From the NCBI GenBank assembly GCA_028752905.1, contig JAQNBH010000012.1:26421816-26485815 (forward strand): a stretch of 64,000 nucleotides of DNA. The letters run 5' to 3'. This DNA comes from Cladorhizidae sp. MBARI D1340-BT2. Lineage: Eukaryota > Porifera > Demospongiae > Poecilosclerida > Cladorhizidae. A program made the translations under genes and the position numbers. The notes beneath the pieces were generated by a model. That model was not told where the DNA came from, ran no database searches, and saw only the letters and a list, made by a program, of their open reading frames with translations. This document shows positions 23,267 to 37,039 of this stretch, piece after piece. Position 1 is the stretch's first letter. Each line of letters starts with the position of its first letter.

Positions 23267-23962
23267 CTAAGCTCTTCCACTCCCATTACAAGAGTTATGA
23301 CTGTTGTGGTCATCTTTTCCATGGCTACGGAATATGTGAATGGATAAATTGTAGGTTTGGTGACCAAACTGGAGGCAATGTCTGTGTGGAAGAGACAGTG
23401 GATGGCAAGGCTGAGGAGGTGGCAGTGGAAGCAATGAAAGAGGGTGATGGTTGGATTTGTTGTTGAGTCTGAGTTGGGGCTGGGGTGTGTAAGTAGGTGT
23501 GGTTGATACTGATGTTGGTTGAGGCATGGGTGTGGTCAATTCTGTTGTAGGTTGAGGCTGGAGTATGGAAGTCAGTGTGGTCAATATACTGATGTGGTTT
23601 GAGGCTGGGGTGTGGTCAATACTGATGTGGTTTGAGGCTGGAGTGTGGTCGATACTGAAGTATCTGGAAGTGCATGTTGTAGTGTTTGCAGAGTCTGATG
23701 TGGAAGCAACCACAGAGTCTTTTACTGAGATGGGTGTGGTAAAAGCAGCATTCAAATGTACTTGGGTCGATGGGTTGGGTAAAGGTGTCGTGTGTAATGC
23801 GGCAGGTATCGCGAAGGAATGAGCATCTTCCCTAAATATATTTTATCAACATTTGTTCACTAAAATTTCCTTACCTTCTTGCAGGCCTTCAAATTCCTCA
23901 ACACTTCCATCTGCAAATGGCTCATCCAAGTCCCTATCTGCATCCAATGCCTTGAGGGCCTC
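23267..23962 (-). pseudogene. Ser/Thr/Pro-rich reading frame (A4)
   Basis: As in A1, apart from one change in the acidic exon (GAGGGCC for GAGGACC on the plus strand). Confidence 0.33.
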
Positions 23963-24137
23963 CTTACAAAGAGAAACATTGTCTTTTTGTTATCCTATTT
24001 TTAATATGTATAAGTCACAATTGTTTTCAAGATGTTATAGCAAGTGCTATATAGTGCTATATAATAAAGGCACTATCATGAACTTACAGTATTATAGAGC
24101 GGTATCGCAGCAATGGATCCTTAGCCGATCGCGAGGC

Positions 24138-24255
24138 TGACGCCATTTGGCGTCAACCGCCGTTCTGAGCGTGACGCCAAATGGCGTCAATCGCCGTTAT
24201 GAGCTCGCAAGGCGTGACGCCAAATGGCGTCTGAGCACGCACGCCAATTGGCGTC
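24138..24255. repeat. Palindrome cluster (A4, 4 sites)
   Basis: The same four-site arrangement as A3. Confidence 0.8.
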
Positions 24256-24414
24256 TATCGCGTTCGGTTATAAAAACTGGCTAATATTTCACTAAAGGAG
24301 TTGTAAAATTGATATGGCAATAGCTATGACTGACACAAGAAGCTAAGGTGTTCAGTGTCTTTATGACCCATCATGGCTGTGGTTTGCTGTCAGGTGCGAG
24401 ATGAAGACATTATA

Positions 24415-25274
24415 CTAACTGGCTAATATTTCACTAAGCAGTTGTAAAATTGATATGAAAATAGCTCTGACTGACATAATACACAAGAAGCTGAGGTGTT
24501 TGGTGTCTCAACAAACATGGTAGAAAATAAGCTCGTCACATATCAGATGAGCTGTAACAAGTGCCACATGTGAGTAGAGTAGAGAGCATGCACATGCACA
24601 TGTGTATGCACTGCAAGCACTTTAATTATGAGCCATCATGGCTGTGGTTTGCTGTCAAGTGTGAGATGAAGTGGAATAGTGTGATATAACAGTGAGAACT
24701 TCTTTTTGAATTGTCATTTGTTGTGTACCCATTTTAGTGTTCTTGCATACAGCCAGAATCCAGTTTGTTATCCATTGCCAATGTTGCATGCAAAGCCTCT
24801 ACTTGTGTGTGTATGTGTGTGTGGGTGGGTGTGTGTGGTTCATGTGCATGTGTATGCTGTGTGTGAGTTTGTGTGCATGTATGTGTGTCTGAAGCTGTAT
24901 GTGTATGTGTGTGCATGTGTGTGTGGTGTGTGCGTGTGCATGTTTGGGTGCATCTGTATGTGTGTGGTGTGTTCGTACATAATTTGTGTGTATATGTGTG
25001 GTGTGTGTGCATATTTGTGTGTGTATGTGTGATGGCTCATAATTAAAATGCTTGCCGTGTGTACACATGTGCATGTGCGTGCTCTCTACTCTACTCACAT
25101 GTGGCATTTGTGACAGCTCATCTGATAATGTGACGAGCTTATTTTCTACCATGTTTTCTCAAACACTGAACACCTTAGCTGACTGTGTATTATGTCAGTC
25201 AGAGCTATTGCCATACATGGTCATATCAACTTTACAACTGCTTAGTGAAATATTAGGCATACATCACCAGTTAG
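24415..25274. repeat. Inverted repeat with GT-rich loop (A4)
   Basis: As in A1 with a slightly shorter loop. GT tract at about 24800-25032. Confidence 0.85.
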
Positions 25275-25335
25275 TATATAGAGTGAGAGGGAGAGAGGAT
25301 TGGCAGATGCAAAATCAAATATTCATCACAGAAAA

Positions 25336-25782
25336 ATGTGGCTTCCTGTGATTCTAACCATTATCTCTGTTAGCAGTGTCAGCTGTGAGCCATTTATGGC
25401 TACAATTTTTACTTCTCCTCGATACGAAGTGGGAGAGGACATTACATGCAAAGTCGTCATCACCAATACCAATGATCGAGACTACTACCTTTCGACGAGA
25501 AACACACCACTCGATGAGCTGGCTGCACACACTTTCGAAATTACTCAGAATGGAAATCCAGTACACTATGATGGTCTTCTCTACCAACGAACACCTCCAA
25601 CATTAAAGGAGTTCATACTGGTTCCAGCTAAATCCTCCCTCTCTACGACTATCGACCTTTCTCAGTCCTACAGCTTGAAAACTAATGTTGATCATAAAGT
25701 CATGCTGAAAACCATGATAAGCTATTACGAGTACAACATATCAGACACCAAGTCACAGTTTATCTTCTTCTTATCTCAGTAA
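25336..25782 (+). CDS. Prodomain-only M35 protein, weakened promoter (A4)
   Basis: 148 aa, translation identical to A1. The TATA element is reduced to TATATAGAG by a 4-bp loss, so transcription from this copy may be lower. Confidence 0.6.
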   Translation: MWLPVILTIISVSSVSCEPFMATIFTSPRYEVGEDITCKVVITNTNDRDYYLSTRNTPLDELAAHTFEITQNGNPVHYDGLLYQRTPPTLKEFILVPAKSSLSTTIDLSQSYSLKTNVDHKVMLKTMISYYEYNISDTKSQFIFFLSQ

Positions 25783-26245
25783 ATTGATAAGACTATGTGC
25801 TATTGCTGTTGTTCTGTGATGTGTACCAGTATAATATATTCTAATCAAAATTGAAATGTGATAAGCATTGTATATATATATATGTTTGGGGGGGTTGATG
25901 CCGCTAAGGATTGTTGGATGTTACATGTATTATAATCTGATCAATGTTTCATTTTAATGAATTGCATATTTTCTAAAACCTTCCACTACTCAACTTCTAC
26001 AAGAATCTTTTGACTGATTTGACTATAAATATCTGTGCAATATAGTATATGGACTACTTTATAACTAAGCTGGTATAAGTGTGTGTCACTGTGGGTGGGC
26101 AAAGACCTTGTTGAAATAATGAGCATTAGAAATTCAGGTCTATTCCTGCTACTATTATCTACCACTCAAGATATAGTACCTGCAAATCTAAGCATCGATT
26201 TGCTTTAAGTAGGTGGCCGAACATGATCTTCTGTTCGCTCTTTAA

Positions 26246-28412
26246 CACTCACCGCCATAAGCGCCTACAGGCGCGAACTCGACATCGCTCGCGTACGGGA
26301 ACGAGATACAGATTAAATTTTTTTACCAGGGGGTGCGCGAAGGATATCTCTAAACCAGGGATTCTCAACCGTTCCTCCATCATTTACCCCCTCAGCCAGA
26401 TGTATTTCAGCCAGATGTATTTCACCCCCTTACTCCCATACAAAAAATGAATAGCCATCATAAAGGCACAGAAAAGTAAGAAACACATTTATTATCTAGG
26501 TTTTGCATAAAATATAGTAATATATTTTGATAAAGAAAGAAATTATATAGTCCATTCGTATCACAAAAAAAAAATCAAACAGAAAACCAGAAGCATTATC
26601 AGTGGGAATACTGCTGATTCATTGAATCAACCAGTTTATTTATTCGAGGAGCTGTTGATGACAATGCTACTCTCATATCGTCATCAATTTTCATGCGCTT
26701 CCTGGCGTTTGTCTTCATTGCTGCTAAATTTGAGAACCCTGATTCACATAAGTATTAGTGACAAAAGGAAGAAACACTTGGAAGGCACGCTGAGTAAGAA
26801 GTGGGAATGAATCTGTGAGTTTTATCCAAAAATCAATACCAACCTTTTCAAATTCTTCTCTAAGATTAGCAGAGGATTGAAGATCAATCAGCTCATCTTT
26901 TGCTGGGTCGTCATCTTTCGTTTCTGACAGGTCAGTAGTAAAAGGTCTTATTATCCATCTCTCTGTAGGAATCATGTCTTTTGAAAAGTAGCCAGTGAAG
27001 TTTTCCTTCAAGATTTTCAAATGATCTGTGATGTCTTCATTTATCTCAGGTAACACACTTGGTCTTCCACTAATGACCTCATCCAAGTTTGGAAAATTTG
27101 CCAAGTTACTTTGATGAACTCTTCTTGCCCATAAGTCCATGTTTGCCTGCAATGCTGTTATCTTTTCACTTGCTTCAACAATGGTTACTGATGTTCCCTG
27201 GAGTTGTTTGTTGACTTGGTTAAGATGGGTAAATATATCTGAGAGGTATATATTATATTCCCTAAACAGGCAATGAACTTGGGATCAGCAAAATTTTCAC
27301 ACAGCTTTGAATCCCGGTCATGAAGAAAAATCTCTACCTCAGTACGGAGCTCAAACACGCGATTAAGAATAAGTCCACATGGAAGCCACCTCATTTCAGT
27401 ATGAAGCAAAAGAGTTGAATGCTCAGAACCCATCTCATCACAAAAAGCTTTGAACAAACGGTGATTCAGTGCTTGGGCACGAATAAAATTAACAGCCTCG
27501 GCAACTTTATGAAAAACCATTTTCAGATTCAGCCAATGCATGTTTGTGAAGAATACAATGTGTTATTATCACATTGGGTGCCTTTTGCTTCACAAGTGCA
27601 AGTGAAGCCTGATCTCACTCTCATCATGGCTGGGGCTCCATCAGTACAGATTGAACCAACAATGTCTCATGTGAGATTGTTCCTTTCAGAGAAGTCTTGT
27701 GTTTTCTAGTAGCCTTTGTGAGATGTTCACAGAAGAGAAATTCATTCTTCAGTTCTTTTCCACATATGTAACGGACAAAAACAAGAAGTTGTGACAAATT
27801 TGCAACATCACAGTTCATCAAGTTGCAAAGAAATTTTTGCTGGGCTAGATTTGATCTGCTCAATAAACTTGTTGACAAATATCTTGAGACATTTCAATAA
27901 TATATACAGTAGTAGAATTATTTACCTCATTTTTTATCCCCAGGGGGTAAATTTACCAGAATCCCGGTAAAAATACAATCAAAGAAAAATTCCAGGTAGC
28001 ACGTGATTCCGAAGTCACGGCAACAAAAATAATTATATAAATTTTATTTTTTTGACAATGATGACTTTACTTCACTGTGACCGTCCCGATAGCTTCTGGA
28101 GGCTCTTCTTCGGTGGAAAGCTGCAGAACCATCTACTGCAGACTCGCTATCTATCAAAATCCTACGGAGTAGAGGAAAAAAGTCGCTCCTGGATGGACTC
28201 TGTTGTTAGTGACTTTTTTTTAACTGTTGTAGACATAGAGATGCGTAACTTTTGTTTCCCTGGTTCAACAGAGCTGATTCATATACCAAGTTATAGCTCT
28301 TTCAATTTTCAATCGAATGATATGCTTTGTTTTGGTTACCAAAAAAGGTATGAAAATAAAAAATATTTAAAAAATTAAATAAATGTGTTGGCTAAAGTTG
28401 GCGGTGAAAGGG
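26246..28412 (-). mobile_element. piggyBac-like element with nested hAT (A4)
   Basis: TTAA at 26242-26245 and 28413-28416. CTCTAAAC at 26348-26355, hAT start at 26356, hAT end near 27957-27966. Confidence 0.75.
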
Positions 28413-29159
28413 TTAAATGACCCATGCATTTTTATGATACGTAATTGAAAAATGTGCCTGATATCCATTATCCATTGCTTATGTATATTGCTTATGGTTG
28501 AAATTTATGACACTGTTATCCACTGGAAGGGTTTAGTACTGCTCTCATGACTGACAGCTAATAGGATGCCAGCTCCTGACATGTCTTACCCTCTCCATGT
28601 TGGGAATGATAAAAATACAAAATCGAAGCAGCTACAGTTAATGATTAATACTAGTCAGAAATTTACTTTAAGTCCCTATCAAGCAACCATATAATGATAC
28701 AGTGATAACATTTTTGTGAACCCACACTGACCACAAACTATGATTATCAACATAGCTTATAATGCAGATTGCTAACAGTCAGCAATCATTGTTTTTTGGG
28801 GCTATAAGCAGCTAAGGTATTGGAGACAAGGAAGCATGTATAATAATGTCCACAACACAACATTTATATTTTTACATAATATATAATTAAGTTTTCATAT
28901 ATGGAGGGAAAAGGAAAAGCAGGCAAAAGAGGCAAAAGAGAGATTAGTTCTCCAGAAGCAGCATCTATTAAATAAAGTTAAGTCCCAGGATATACTGAAG
29001 CTAGCTAGCCAAGGCATTACCAGCGTACGCAAAAATAGCCATTGCGTTTAGAAAACTAACAGGCTAATACTACAGTTATATCCCATTCACAAACCTAATA
29101 AGTCTTCTTGTCTTATCACTTCCTCGTCAGAAACAAAACCACTATTTTGTGCTATAGCG

Positions 29160-29855
29160 CTAAGCTCTTCCACTCCCATTACAAGAGTTATGACTGTTGT
29201 GGTCATCTTTTCCATGGCTACGGAATATGTGAATGGATAAATTGTAGGTTTGGTGACCAAACTGGAGGCAATGTCTGTGTGGAAGAGACAGTGGATGGCA
29301 AGGCTGAGGAGGTGGCAGTGGAAGCAATGAAAGAGGGTGATGGTTGGATTTGTTGTTGAGTCTGAGTTGGGGCTGGGGTGTGTAAGTAGGTGTGGTTGAT
29401 ACTGATGTTGGTTGAGGCATGGGTGTGGTCAATTCTGTTGTAGGTTGAGGCTGGAGTATGGAAGTCAGTGTGGTCAATATACTGATGTGGTTTGAGGCTG
29501 GGGTGGGGTCAATACTGATGTGGTTTGAGGCTGGAGTGTGGTCGATACTGAAGTATCTGGAAGTGCATGTTGTAGTGTTTGCAGAGTCTGATGTGGAAGC
29601 AACCACAGAGTCTTTTACCGAGATGGGTGTGGTAAAAGCAGCATTCAAATGTACTTGGGTCGATGGGTTGGGTAAAGGTGTCGTGTGTAATGCGGCAGGT
29701 ATCGCGAAGGAATGAGCATCTTCCCTAAATATATTTTATCAACATTTGTTCACTAAAATTTCCTTACCTTCTTGCAGGCCTTCAAATTCCTCAACACTTC
29801 CATCTGCAAATGGCTCATCCAAGTCCCTATCTGCATCCAATGCCTTGAGGACCTC
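29160..29855 (-). pseudogene. Ser/Thr/Pro-rich reading frame (A5)
   Basis: As in A1, but the second minisatellite unit reads SIDPTPASN (His to Pro), a variant shared only with A8. Confidence 0.33.
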
Positions 29856-30030
29856 CTTACAAAGAGAAACATTGTCTTTTTGTTATCCTATTTTTAATAT
29901 GTATAAGTCACAATTGTTTTCAAGATGTTATAGCAAGTGCTATATAGTGCTATATAATAAAGGCACTATCATGAACTTACAGTATTATAGAGCGGTATCG
30001 CAGCAATGGATCCTTAGCCGATCGCGAGGC

Positions 30031-30115
30031 TGACGCCATTTGGCGTCAAACGCCGTTCTGAGCACGCAAGGGCGTGACGCCAAATGGCGTCTGAGCACGC
30101 ACGCCAATTGGCGTC
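30031..30115. repeat. Palindrome cluster (A5, 3 sites)
   Basis: Three sites; the first spacer reads AACGCCGTTCTGAGC. Confidence 0.8.
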
Positions 30116-30274
30116 TATCGCGTTCGGTTATAAAAACTGGCTAATATTTCACTAAAGGAGTTGTAAAATTGATATGGCAATAGCTATGACTGGCACAAGA
30201 AGCTAAGGTGTTCAGTGTCTTTATGACCCATCATGGCTGTGGTTTGCTGTCAGGTGCAAGATGAAGACATTATA

Positions 30275-31135
30275 CTAACTGGCTAATATTTCACTAAGCA
30301 GTTGTAAAATTGATATGAAAATAGCTCTGACTGACATAATACACAAGAAGCTGAGGTGTTTGGTGTCTCAACAAACATGGTAGAAAATAAGCTCGTCACA
30401 TATCAGATGAGCTGTAACAAGTGCCACATGTGAGTAGAGTAGAGAGCATGCACATGCACATGTGTATGCACTGCAAGCACTTTAATTATGAGCCATCATG
30501 GCTGTGGTTTGCTGTCAAGTGTGAGATGAAGTGGAATAGTGTGATATAACAGTGAGAACTTCTTTTTGAATTGTCATTTGTTGTGTACCCATTTTAGTGT
30601 TCTTGCATACAGCCAGAATCCAGTTTGTTATCCATTGCCAATGTTGCATGCAAAGCCTCTACTTGTGTGTGTATGTGTGTGTGGGTGGGTGTGTGTGGTT
30701 CATGTGCATGTGTATGCTGTGTGTGAGTTTGTGTGCATGTATGTGTGTCTGAAGCTGTATGTGTATGTGTGTGCATGTGTGTGTGGTGTGTGCGTGTGCA
30801 TGTTTGGGTGCATCTGTATGTGTGTGGTGTGTTCGTACATAATTTGTGTGTATATGTGTGGTGTGTGTGCATATTTGTGTGTGTATGTGTGATGGCTCAT
30901 AATTAAAATGCTTGCCGTGTGTACACATGTGCATGTGCGTGCTCTCTACTCTACTCACATGTGGCATTTGTGACAGCTCATCTGATAATGTGACGAGCTT
31001 ATTTTCTACCCATGTTTTCTCAAACACTGAACACCTTAGCTGACTGTGTATTATGTCAGTCAGAGCTATTGCCATACATGGTCATATCAACTTTACAACT
31101 GCTTAGTGAAATATTAGGCATACATCACCAGTTAG
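30275..31135. repeat. Inverted repeat with GT-rich loop (A5)
   Basis: As in A4. The right arm has an extra C in CTACCCATGTTTTC. Confidence 0.85.
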
Positions 31136-31196
31136 TATATAGAGTGAGAGGGAGAGAGGATTGGCAGATGCAAAATCAAATATTCATCACAGAAAA

Positions 31197-31642
31197 ATGT
31201 GGCTTCCTGTGATTCTAACCATTATCTCTGTTAGCAGTGTCAGCTGTGAGCCATTTATGGCTACAATTTTTACTTCTCCTCGATACGAAGTGGGAGAGGA
31301 CATTACATGCAAAGTCGTCATCACCAATACCAATGATCGAGACTACTACCTTTCGACGAGAAACACACCACTCGATGAGCTGGCTGCACACACTTTCGAA
31401 ATTACTCAGAATGGAAATCCAGTACACTATGATGGTCTTCTCTACCAACGAACACCTCCAACATTAAAGAAGTTCATACTGGTTCCAGCTAAATCCTCCT
31501 CTCTACGACTATCGACCTTTCTCAGTCCTACAGCTTGAAAACTAATGTTGATCATAAAGTCATGCTGAAAACCATGATAAGCTATTACGAGTACAACATA
31601 TCAGACACCAAGTCACAGTTTATCTTCTTCTTATCTCAGTAA
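31197..31642 (+). pseudogene. Prodomain-only M35 gene, frameshifted (A5)
   Basis: One base is lost from the CTCCC run near 31498, which shifts the frame after about residue 100 (VPAKSSSLRLSTF) and stops at 31538. The TATA box is also shortened, so both promoter and frame are damaged. A Glu to Lys change precedes the shift. Confidence 0.8.
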
Positions 31643-32105
31643 ATTGATAAGACTATGTGCTATTGCTGTTGTTCTGTGATGTGTACCAGTATAATATATT
31701 CTAATCAAAATTGAAATGTGATAAGCATTGTATATATATATATGTTTGGGGGGGTTGATGCCGCTAAGGATTGTTGGATGTTACATGTATTATAATCTGA
31801 TCAATGTTTCATTTTAATGAATTGCATATTTTCTAAAACCTTCCACTACTCAACTTCTACAAGAATCTTTTGACTGATTTGACTATAAATATCTGTGCAA
31901 TATAGTATATGGACTACTTTATAACTAAGCTGGTATAAGTGTGTGTCACTGTGGGTGGGCAAAGACCTTGTTGAAATAATGAGCATTAGAAATTCAGGTC
32001 TATTCCTGCTACTATTATCTACCACTCAAGATATAGTACCTGCAAATCTAAGCATCGATTTGCTTTAAGTAGGTGGCCGAACATGATCTTCTGTTCGCTC
32101 TTTAA

Positions 32106-34252
32106 CACTCACCGCCATAAGCGCCTACAGGCGCGAACTCGACATCGCTCGCGTACGGGAACGAGATACAGATTAAATTTTTTTACCAGGGGGTGCGCGA
32201 AGGATATCTCTAAACCAGGGATTCTCAACCGTTCCTCCATCATTTACCCCCTCAGCCAGATGTATTTCACCCCCTTACTCCCATACAAAAAATGCATAGC
32301 CATCATAAAGGCACAGAAAAGTAAGAAACACATTTATTATCTAGGTTTTGCATAAAATATAGTAATATATTTTGATAAAGAAAGAAATTATATAGTCCAT
32401 TCGTATCACAAAAAAAAAATCAAACAGAAAACCAGAAGCATTATCAGTGGGAATACTGCTGATTCATTGAATCAACCAGTTTATTTATTCGAGGAGCTGT
32501 TGATGACAACGCTACTCTCATATCGTCATCAATTTTCATGCGCTTCCTGGCGTTTGTCTTCATTGCTGCTAAATTTGAGAACCCTGATTCACATAAGTAT
32601 TAGTGACAAAAGGAAGAAACACTTGGAAGGCACGCTGAGTAAGAAGTGGGAATGAATCTGTGAGTTTTATCCAAAAATCAATACCAACCTTTTCAAATTC
32701 TTCTCTAAGATTAGCAGAGGATTGAAGATCAATCAGCTCATCTTTTGCTGGGTCGTCATCTTTCGTTTCTGACAGGTCAGTAGTAAAAGGTCTTATTATC
32801 CATCTCTCTGTAGGAATCATGTCTTTTGAAAAGTAGCCAGTGAAGTTTTCCTTCAAGATTTTCAAATGATCTGTGATGTCTTCATTTATCTCAGGTAACA
32901 CACTTGGTCTTCCACTAATGACCTCATCCAAGTTTGGAAAATTTGCCAAGTTACTTTGATGAACTCTTCTTGCCCATAAGTCCATGTTTGCCTGCAATGC
33001 TGTTATCTTTTCACTTGCTTCAACAATGGTTACTGATGTTCCCTGGAGTTGTTTGTTGACTTGGTTAAGATGGGTAAATATATCTGAGAGGTATATATTA
33101 TATTCCCTAAACAGGCAATGAACTTGGGATCAGCAAAATTTTCACACAGCTTTGAATCCCGGTCATGAAGAAAAATCTCTACCTCAGTACGGAGCTCAAA
33201 CACGCGATTAAGAATAAGTCCACATGGAAGCCACCTCATTTCAGTATGAAGCAAAAGAGTTGAATGCTCAGAACCCATCTCATCACAAAAAGCTTTGAAC
33301 AAACGGTGATTCAGTGCTTGGGCACGAATAAAATTAACAGCCTCGGCAACTTTATGAAAAACCATTTTCAGATTCAGCCAATGCATGTTTGTGAAGAATA
33401 CAATGTGTTATTATCACATTGGGTGCCTTTTGCTTCACAAGTGCAAGTGAAGCCTGATCTCACTCTCATCATGGCTGGGGCTCCATCAGTACAGATTGAA
33501 CCAACAATGTCTCATGTGAGATTGTTCCTTTCAGAGAAGTCTTGTGTTTTCTAGTAGCCTTTGTGAGATGTTCACAGAAGAGAAATTCATTCTTCAGTTC
33601 TTTTCCACATATGTAACGGACAAAAACAAGAAGTTGTGACAAATTTGCAACATCACAGTTCATCAAGTTGCAAAGAAATTTTTGCTGGGCTAGATTTGAT
33701 CTGCTCAATAAACTTGTTGACAAATATCTTGAGACATTTCAATATACAGTAGTAGAATTATTTACCTCATTTTTTATCCCCAGGGGGTAAATTTACCAGA
33801 ATCCCGGTAAAAATACAATCAAAGAAAAATTCCAGGTAGCACGTGATTCCGAAGTCACGGCAACAAAAATAATTATATAAATTTTATTTTTTTGACAATG
33901 ATGACTTTACTTCACTGTGACCGTCCCGATAGCTTCTGGAGGCTCTTCTTCGGTGGAAAGCTGCAGAACCATCTACTGCAGACTCGCTATCTATCAAAAT
34001 CCTACGGAGTAGAGGAAAAAAGTCGCTCCTGGATGGACTCTGTTGTTAGTGACTTTTTTTAAACTGTTGTAGACATAGAGATGCGTAACTTTTGTTTCCC
34101 TGGTTCAACAGAGCTGATTCATATACCAAGTTATAGCTCTTTCAATTTTCAATCGAATGATATGCTTTGTTTTGGTTACCAAAAAAGGTATGAAAATAAA
34201 AAATATTTAAAAAATTAAATAAATGTGTTGGCTAAAGTTGGCGGTGAAAGGG
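32106..34252 (-). mobile_element. piggyBac-like element with nested hAT (A5)
   Basis: TTAA at 32102-32105 and 34253-34256; hAT start at 32216. A5 and A6 both lack about 5 bp of the ATAATATATACAG sequence at the hAT internal deletion scar. Confidence 0.75.
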
Positions 34253-34999
34253 TTAAATGACCCATGCATTTTTATGATACGTAATTGAAAAATGTGCCTG
34301 ATATCCATTATCCATTGCTTATGTATATTGCTTATGGTTGAAATTTATGACACTGTTATCCACTGGAAGGGTTTAGTACTGCTCTCATGACTGACAGCTA
34401 ATAGGATGCCAGCTCCTGACATGTCTTACCCTCTCCATGTTGGGAATGATAAAAATACAAAATCGAAGCAGCTACAGTTAATGATTAATACTAGTCAGAA
34501 ATTTACTTTAAGTCCCTATCAAGCAACCATATAATGATACAGTGATAACATTTTTGTGAACCCACACTGACCACAAACTATGATTATCAACATAGCTTAT
34601 AATGCAGATTGCTAACAGTCAGCAATCATTGTTTTTTGGGGCTATAAGCAGCTAAGGTATTGGAGACAAGGAAGCATGTATAATAATGTCCACAACACAA
34701 CATTTATATTTTTACATAATATATAATTAAGTTTTCATATATGGAGGGAAAAGGAAAAGCAGGCAAAAGAGGCAAAAGAGAGATTAGTTCTCCAAAAGCA
34801 GCATCTATCAAATAAAGTTAAGTCCCAGGATATACTGAAGCTAGCTAGCCAAGGCATTACCAGCGTACGCAAAAATAGCCATTGCGTTTAGAAAACTAAC
34901 AGGCTAATACTACAGTTATATCCCATTCACAAACCTAATAAGTCTTCTTGTCTTATCACTTCCTCGTCAGAAACAAAACCACTATTTTGTGCTATAGCG

Positions 35000-35695
35000 C
35001 TAAGCTCTTCCACTCCCATTACAAGAGTTATGACTGTTGTGGTCATCTTTTCCATGGCTACGGAATATGTGAATGGATAAATTGTAGGTTTGGTGACCAA
35101 ACTGGAGGCAATGTCTGTGTGGAAGAGACAGTGGATGGCAAGGCTGAGGAGGTGGCAGTGGAAGCAATGAAAGAGGGTGATGGTTGGATTTGTTGTTGAG
35201 TCTGAGTTGGGGCTGGGGTGTGTAAGTAGGTGTGGTTGATACTGATGTTGGTTGAGGCATGGGTGTGGTCAATTCTGTTGTAGGTTGAGGCTGGAGTATG
35301 GAAGTCAGTGTGGTCAATATACTGATGTGGTTTGAGGCTGGGGTGTGGTCAATACTGATGTGGTTTGAGGCTGGAGTGTGGTCGATACTGAAGTATCTGG
35401 AAGTGCATGTGGTAGTGTTTGCAGAGTCTGATGTGGAAGCAACCACAGAGTCTTTTACTGAGATGGGTGTGGTAAAAGCAGCATTCAAATGTACTTGGGT
35501 CGATGGGTTGGGTAAAGGTGTCGTGTGTAATGCGGCAGGTATCGCGAAGGAATAAGCATCTTCCCTAAATATATTTTATCAACATTTGTTCACTAAAATT
35601 TCCTTACCTTCTTGCAGGCCTTCAAATTCCTCAACACTTCCATCTGCAAATGGCTCATCCAAGTCCCTATCTGCATCCAATGCCTTGAGGACCTC
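35000..35695 (-). pseudogene. Ser/Thr/Pro-rich reading frame (A6)
   Basis: As in A1, with only silent or single-base differences. Confidence 0.33.
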
Positions 35696-35866
35696 CTTAC
35701 AAAGAGAAACATTGTCTTTTTGTTATCCTATTTTTAATATGTATAAGTCACAATTGTTTTCAAGATGTTATAGCAAGTGCTATAATTATAGTGCTATATA
35801 ATAAAGGCACTATCATGAACTTACAGAGCGGTATCGCAGCAATGGATCCTTAGCCGATCGCGAGGC

Positions 35867-35951
35867 TGACGCCATTTGGCGTCAACCGCCGTTATGAGCA
35901 CGCAAGGGCGTGACGCCAAATGGCGTCTGAGCACGCACGCCAATTGGCGTC
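35867..35951. repeat. Palindrome cluster (A6, 3 sites)
   Basis: The same arrangement as A1. Confidence 0.8.
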
Positions 35952-36110
35952 TATCGCGTTCGGTTATAAAAACTGGCTAATATTTCACTAAAGGAGTTGT
36001 AAAATTGATATGGCAATAGCTATGACTGACACAAGAAGCTAAGGTGTTCAGTGTCTTTATGACCCATCATGGCTGTGGTTTGCTGTCAGGTGCGAGATGA
36101 AGACATTATA

Positions 36111-36974
36111 CTAACTGGCTAATATTTCACTAAGCAGTTGTAAAATTGATATGAAAATAGCTCTGACTGACATAATACACAAGAAGCTGAGGTGTTTGGT
36201 GTCTCAACAAACATGGTAGAAAATAAGCTCGTCACATATCAGATGAGCTGTAACAAGTGCCACATGTGAGTAGAGTAGAGAGCATGCACATGCACATGTG
36301 TATGCACTGCAAGCACTTTAATTATGAGCCATCATGGCTGTGGTTTGCTGTCAAGTGTGAGATGAAGTGGAATAGTGTGATATAACAGTGAGAACTTCTT
36401 TTTGAATTGTCATTTGTTGTGTACCCATTTTAGTGTTCTTGCATACAGCCAGAATCCAGTGATTGTTATCCATTGCCAATGTTGCATGCAAAGCCTCTAC
36501 TTGTGTGTGTATGTGTGTGTGGGTGGGTGTGTGTGGTTCATGTGCATATGTATGCTGTGTGTGAGTTTGTGTGCATGTATGTGTGTCTGAAGCTGTATGT
36601 GTATGTGTGTGCATGTGTGTGTGGTGTGTGCGTGTGCATGTTTGGGTGCATCTGTATGTGTGTGGTGTGTTCGTACATAATTTGTGTGTATATGTGTGGT
36701 GTGTGTGTGCATATTTGTGTGTGTATGTGTGATGGCTCATAATTAAAATGCTTGCCGTGTGTACACATGTGCATGTGCGTGCTCTCTACTCTACTCACAT
36801 GTGGCATTTGTGACAGCTCATCTGATAATGTGACGAGCTTATTTTCTACCATGTTTTCTCAAACACTGAACACCTTAGCTGACTGTGTATTATGTCAGTC
36901 AGAGCTATTGCCATACATGGTCATATCAACTTTACAACTGCTTAGTGAAATATTAGGCATACATCACCAGTTAG
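36111..36974. repeat. Inverted repeat with GT-rich loop (A6)
   Basis: As in A1, with one G-to-A change in the loop (GTGCATATG). Confidence 0.85.
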
Positions 36975-37039
36975 TATATATAAAGAGTGAGAGGGAGAGA
37001 GGATTGGCAGATGCAAAATCAAATATTCATCACAGAAAA

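Larger units (their letters stand above)
23188..29080. repeat. Tandem monomer A4 (5,893 bp)
   Basis: Same order as A1, with four palindromes as in A3. It shares with A5 a shortened TATA box, a 3-bp loss ahead of the GT tract (CCAGTTTGTTATCC) and a 2-bp shorter GT run. Confidence 0.92.
29081..34920. repeat. Tandem monomer A5 (5,840 bp)
   Basis: The shortest A monomer. It has three palindromes, and one of two adjacent 15-bp CAGCCAGATGTATTT repeats inside the hAT end is lost (about 32255). Confidence 0.92.
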
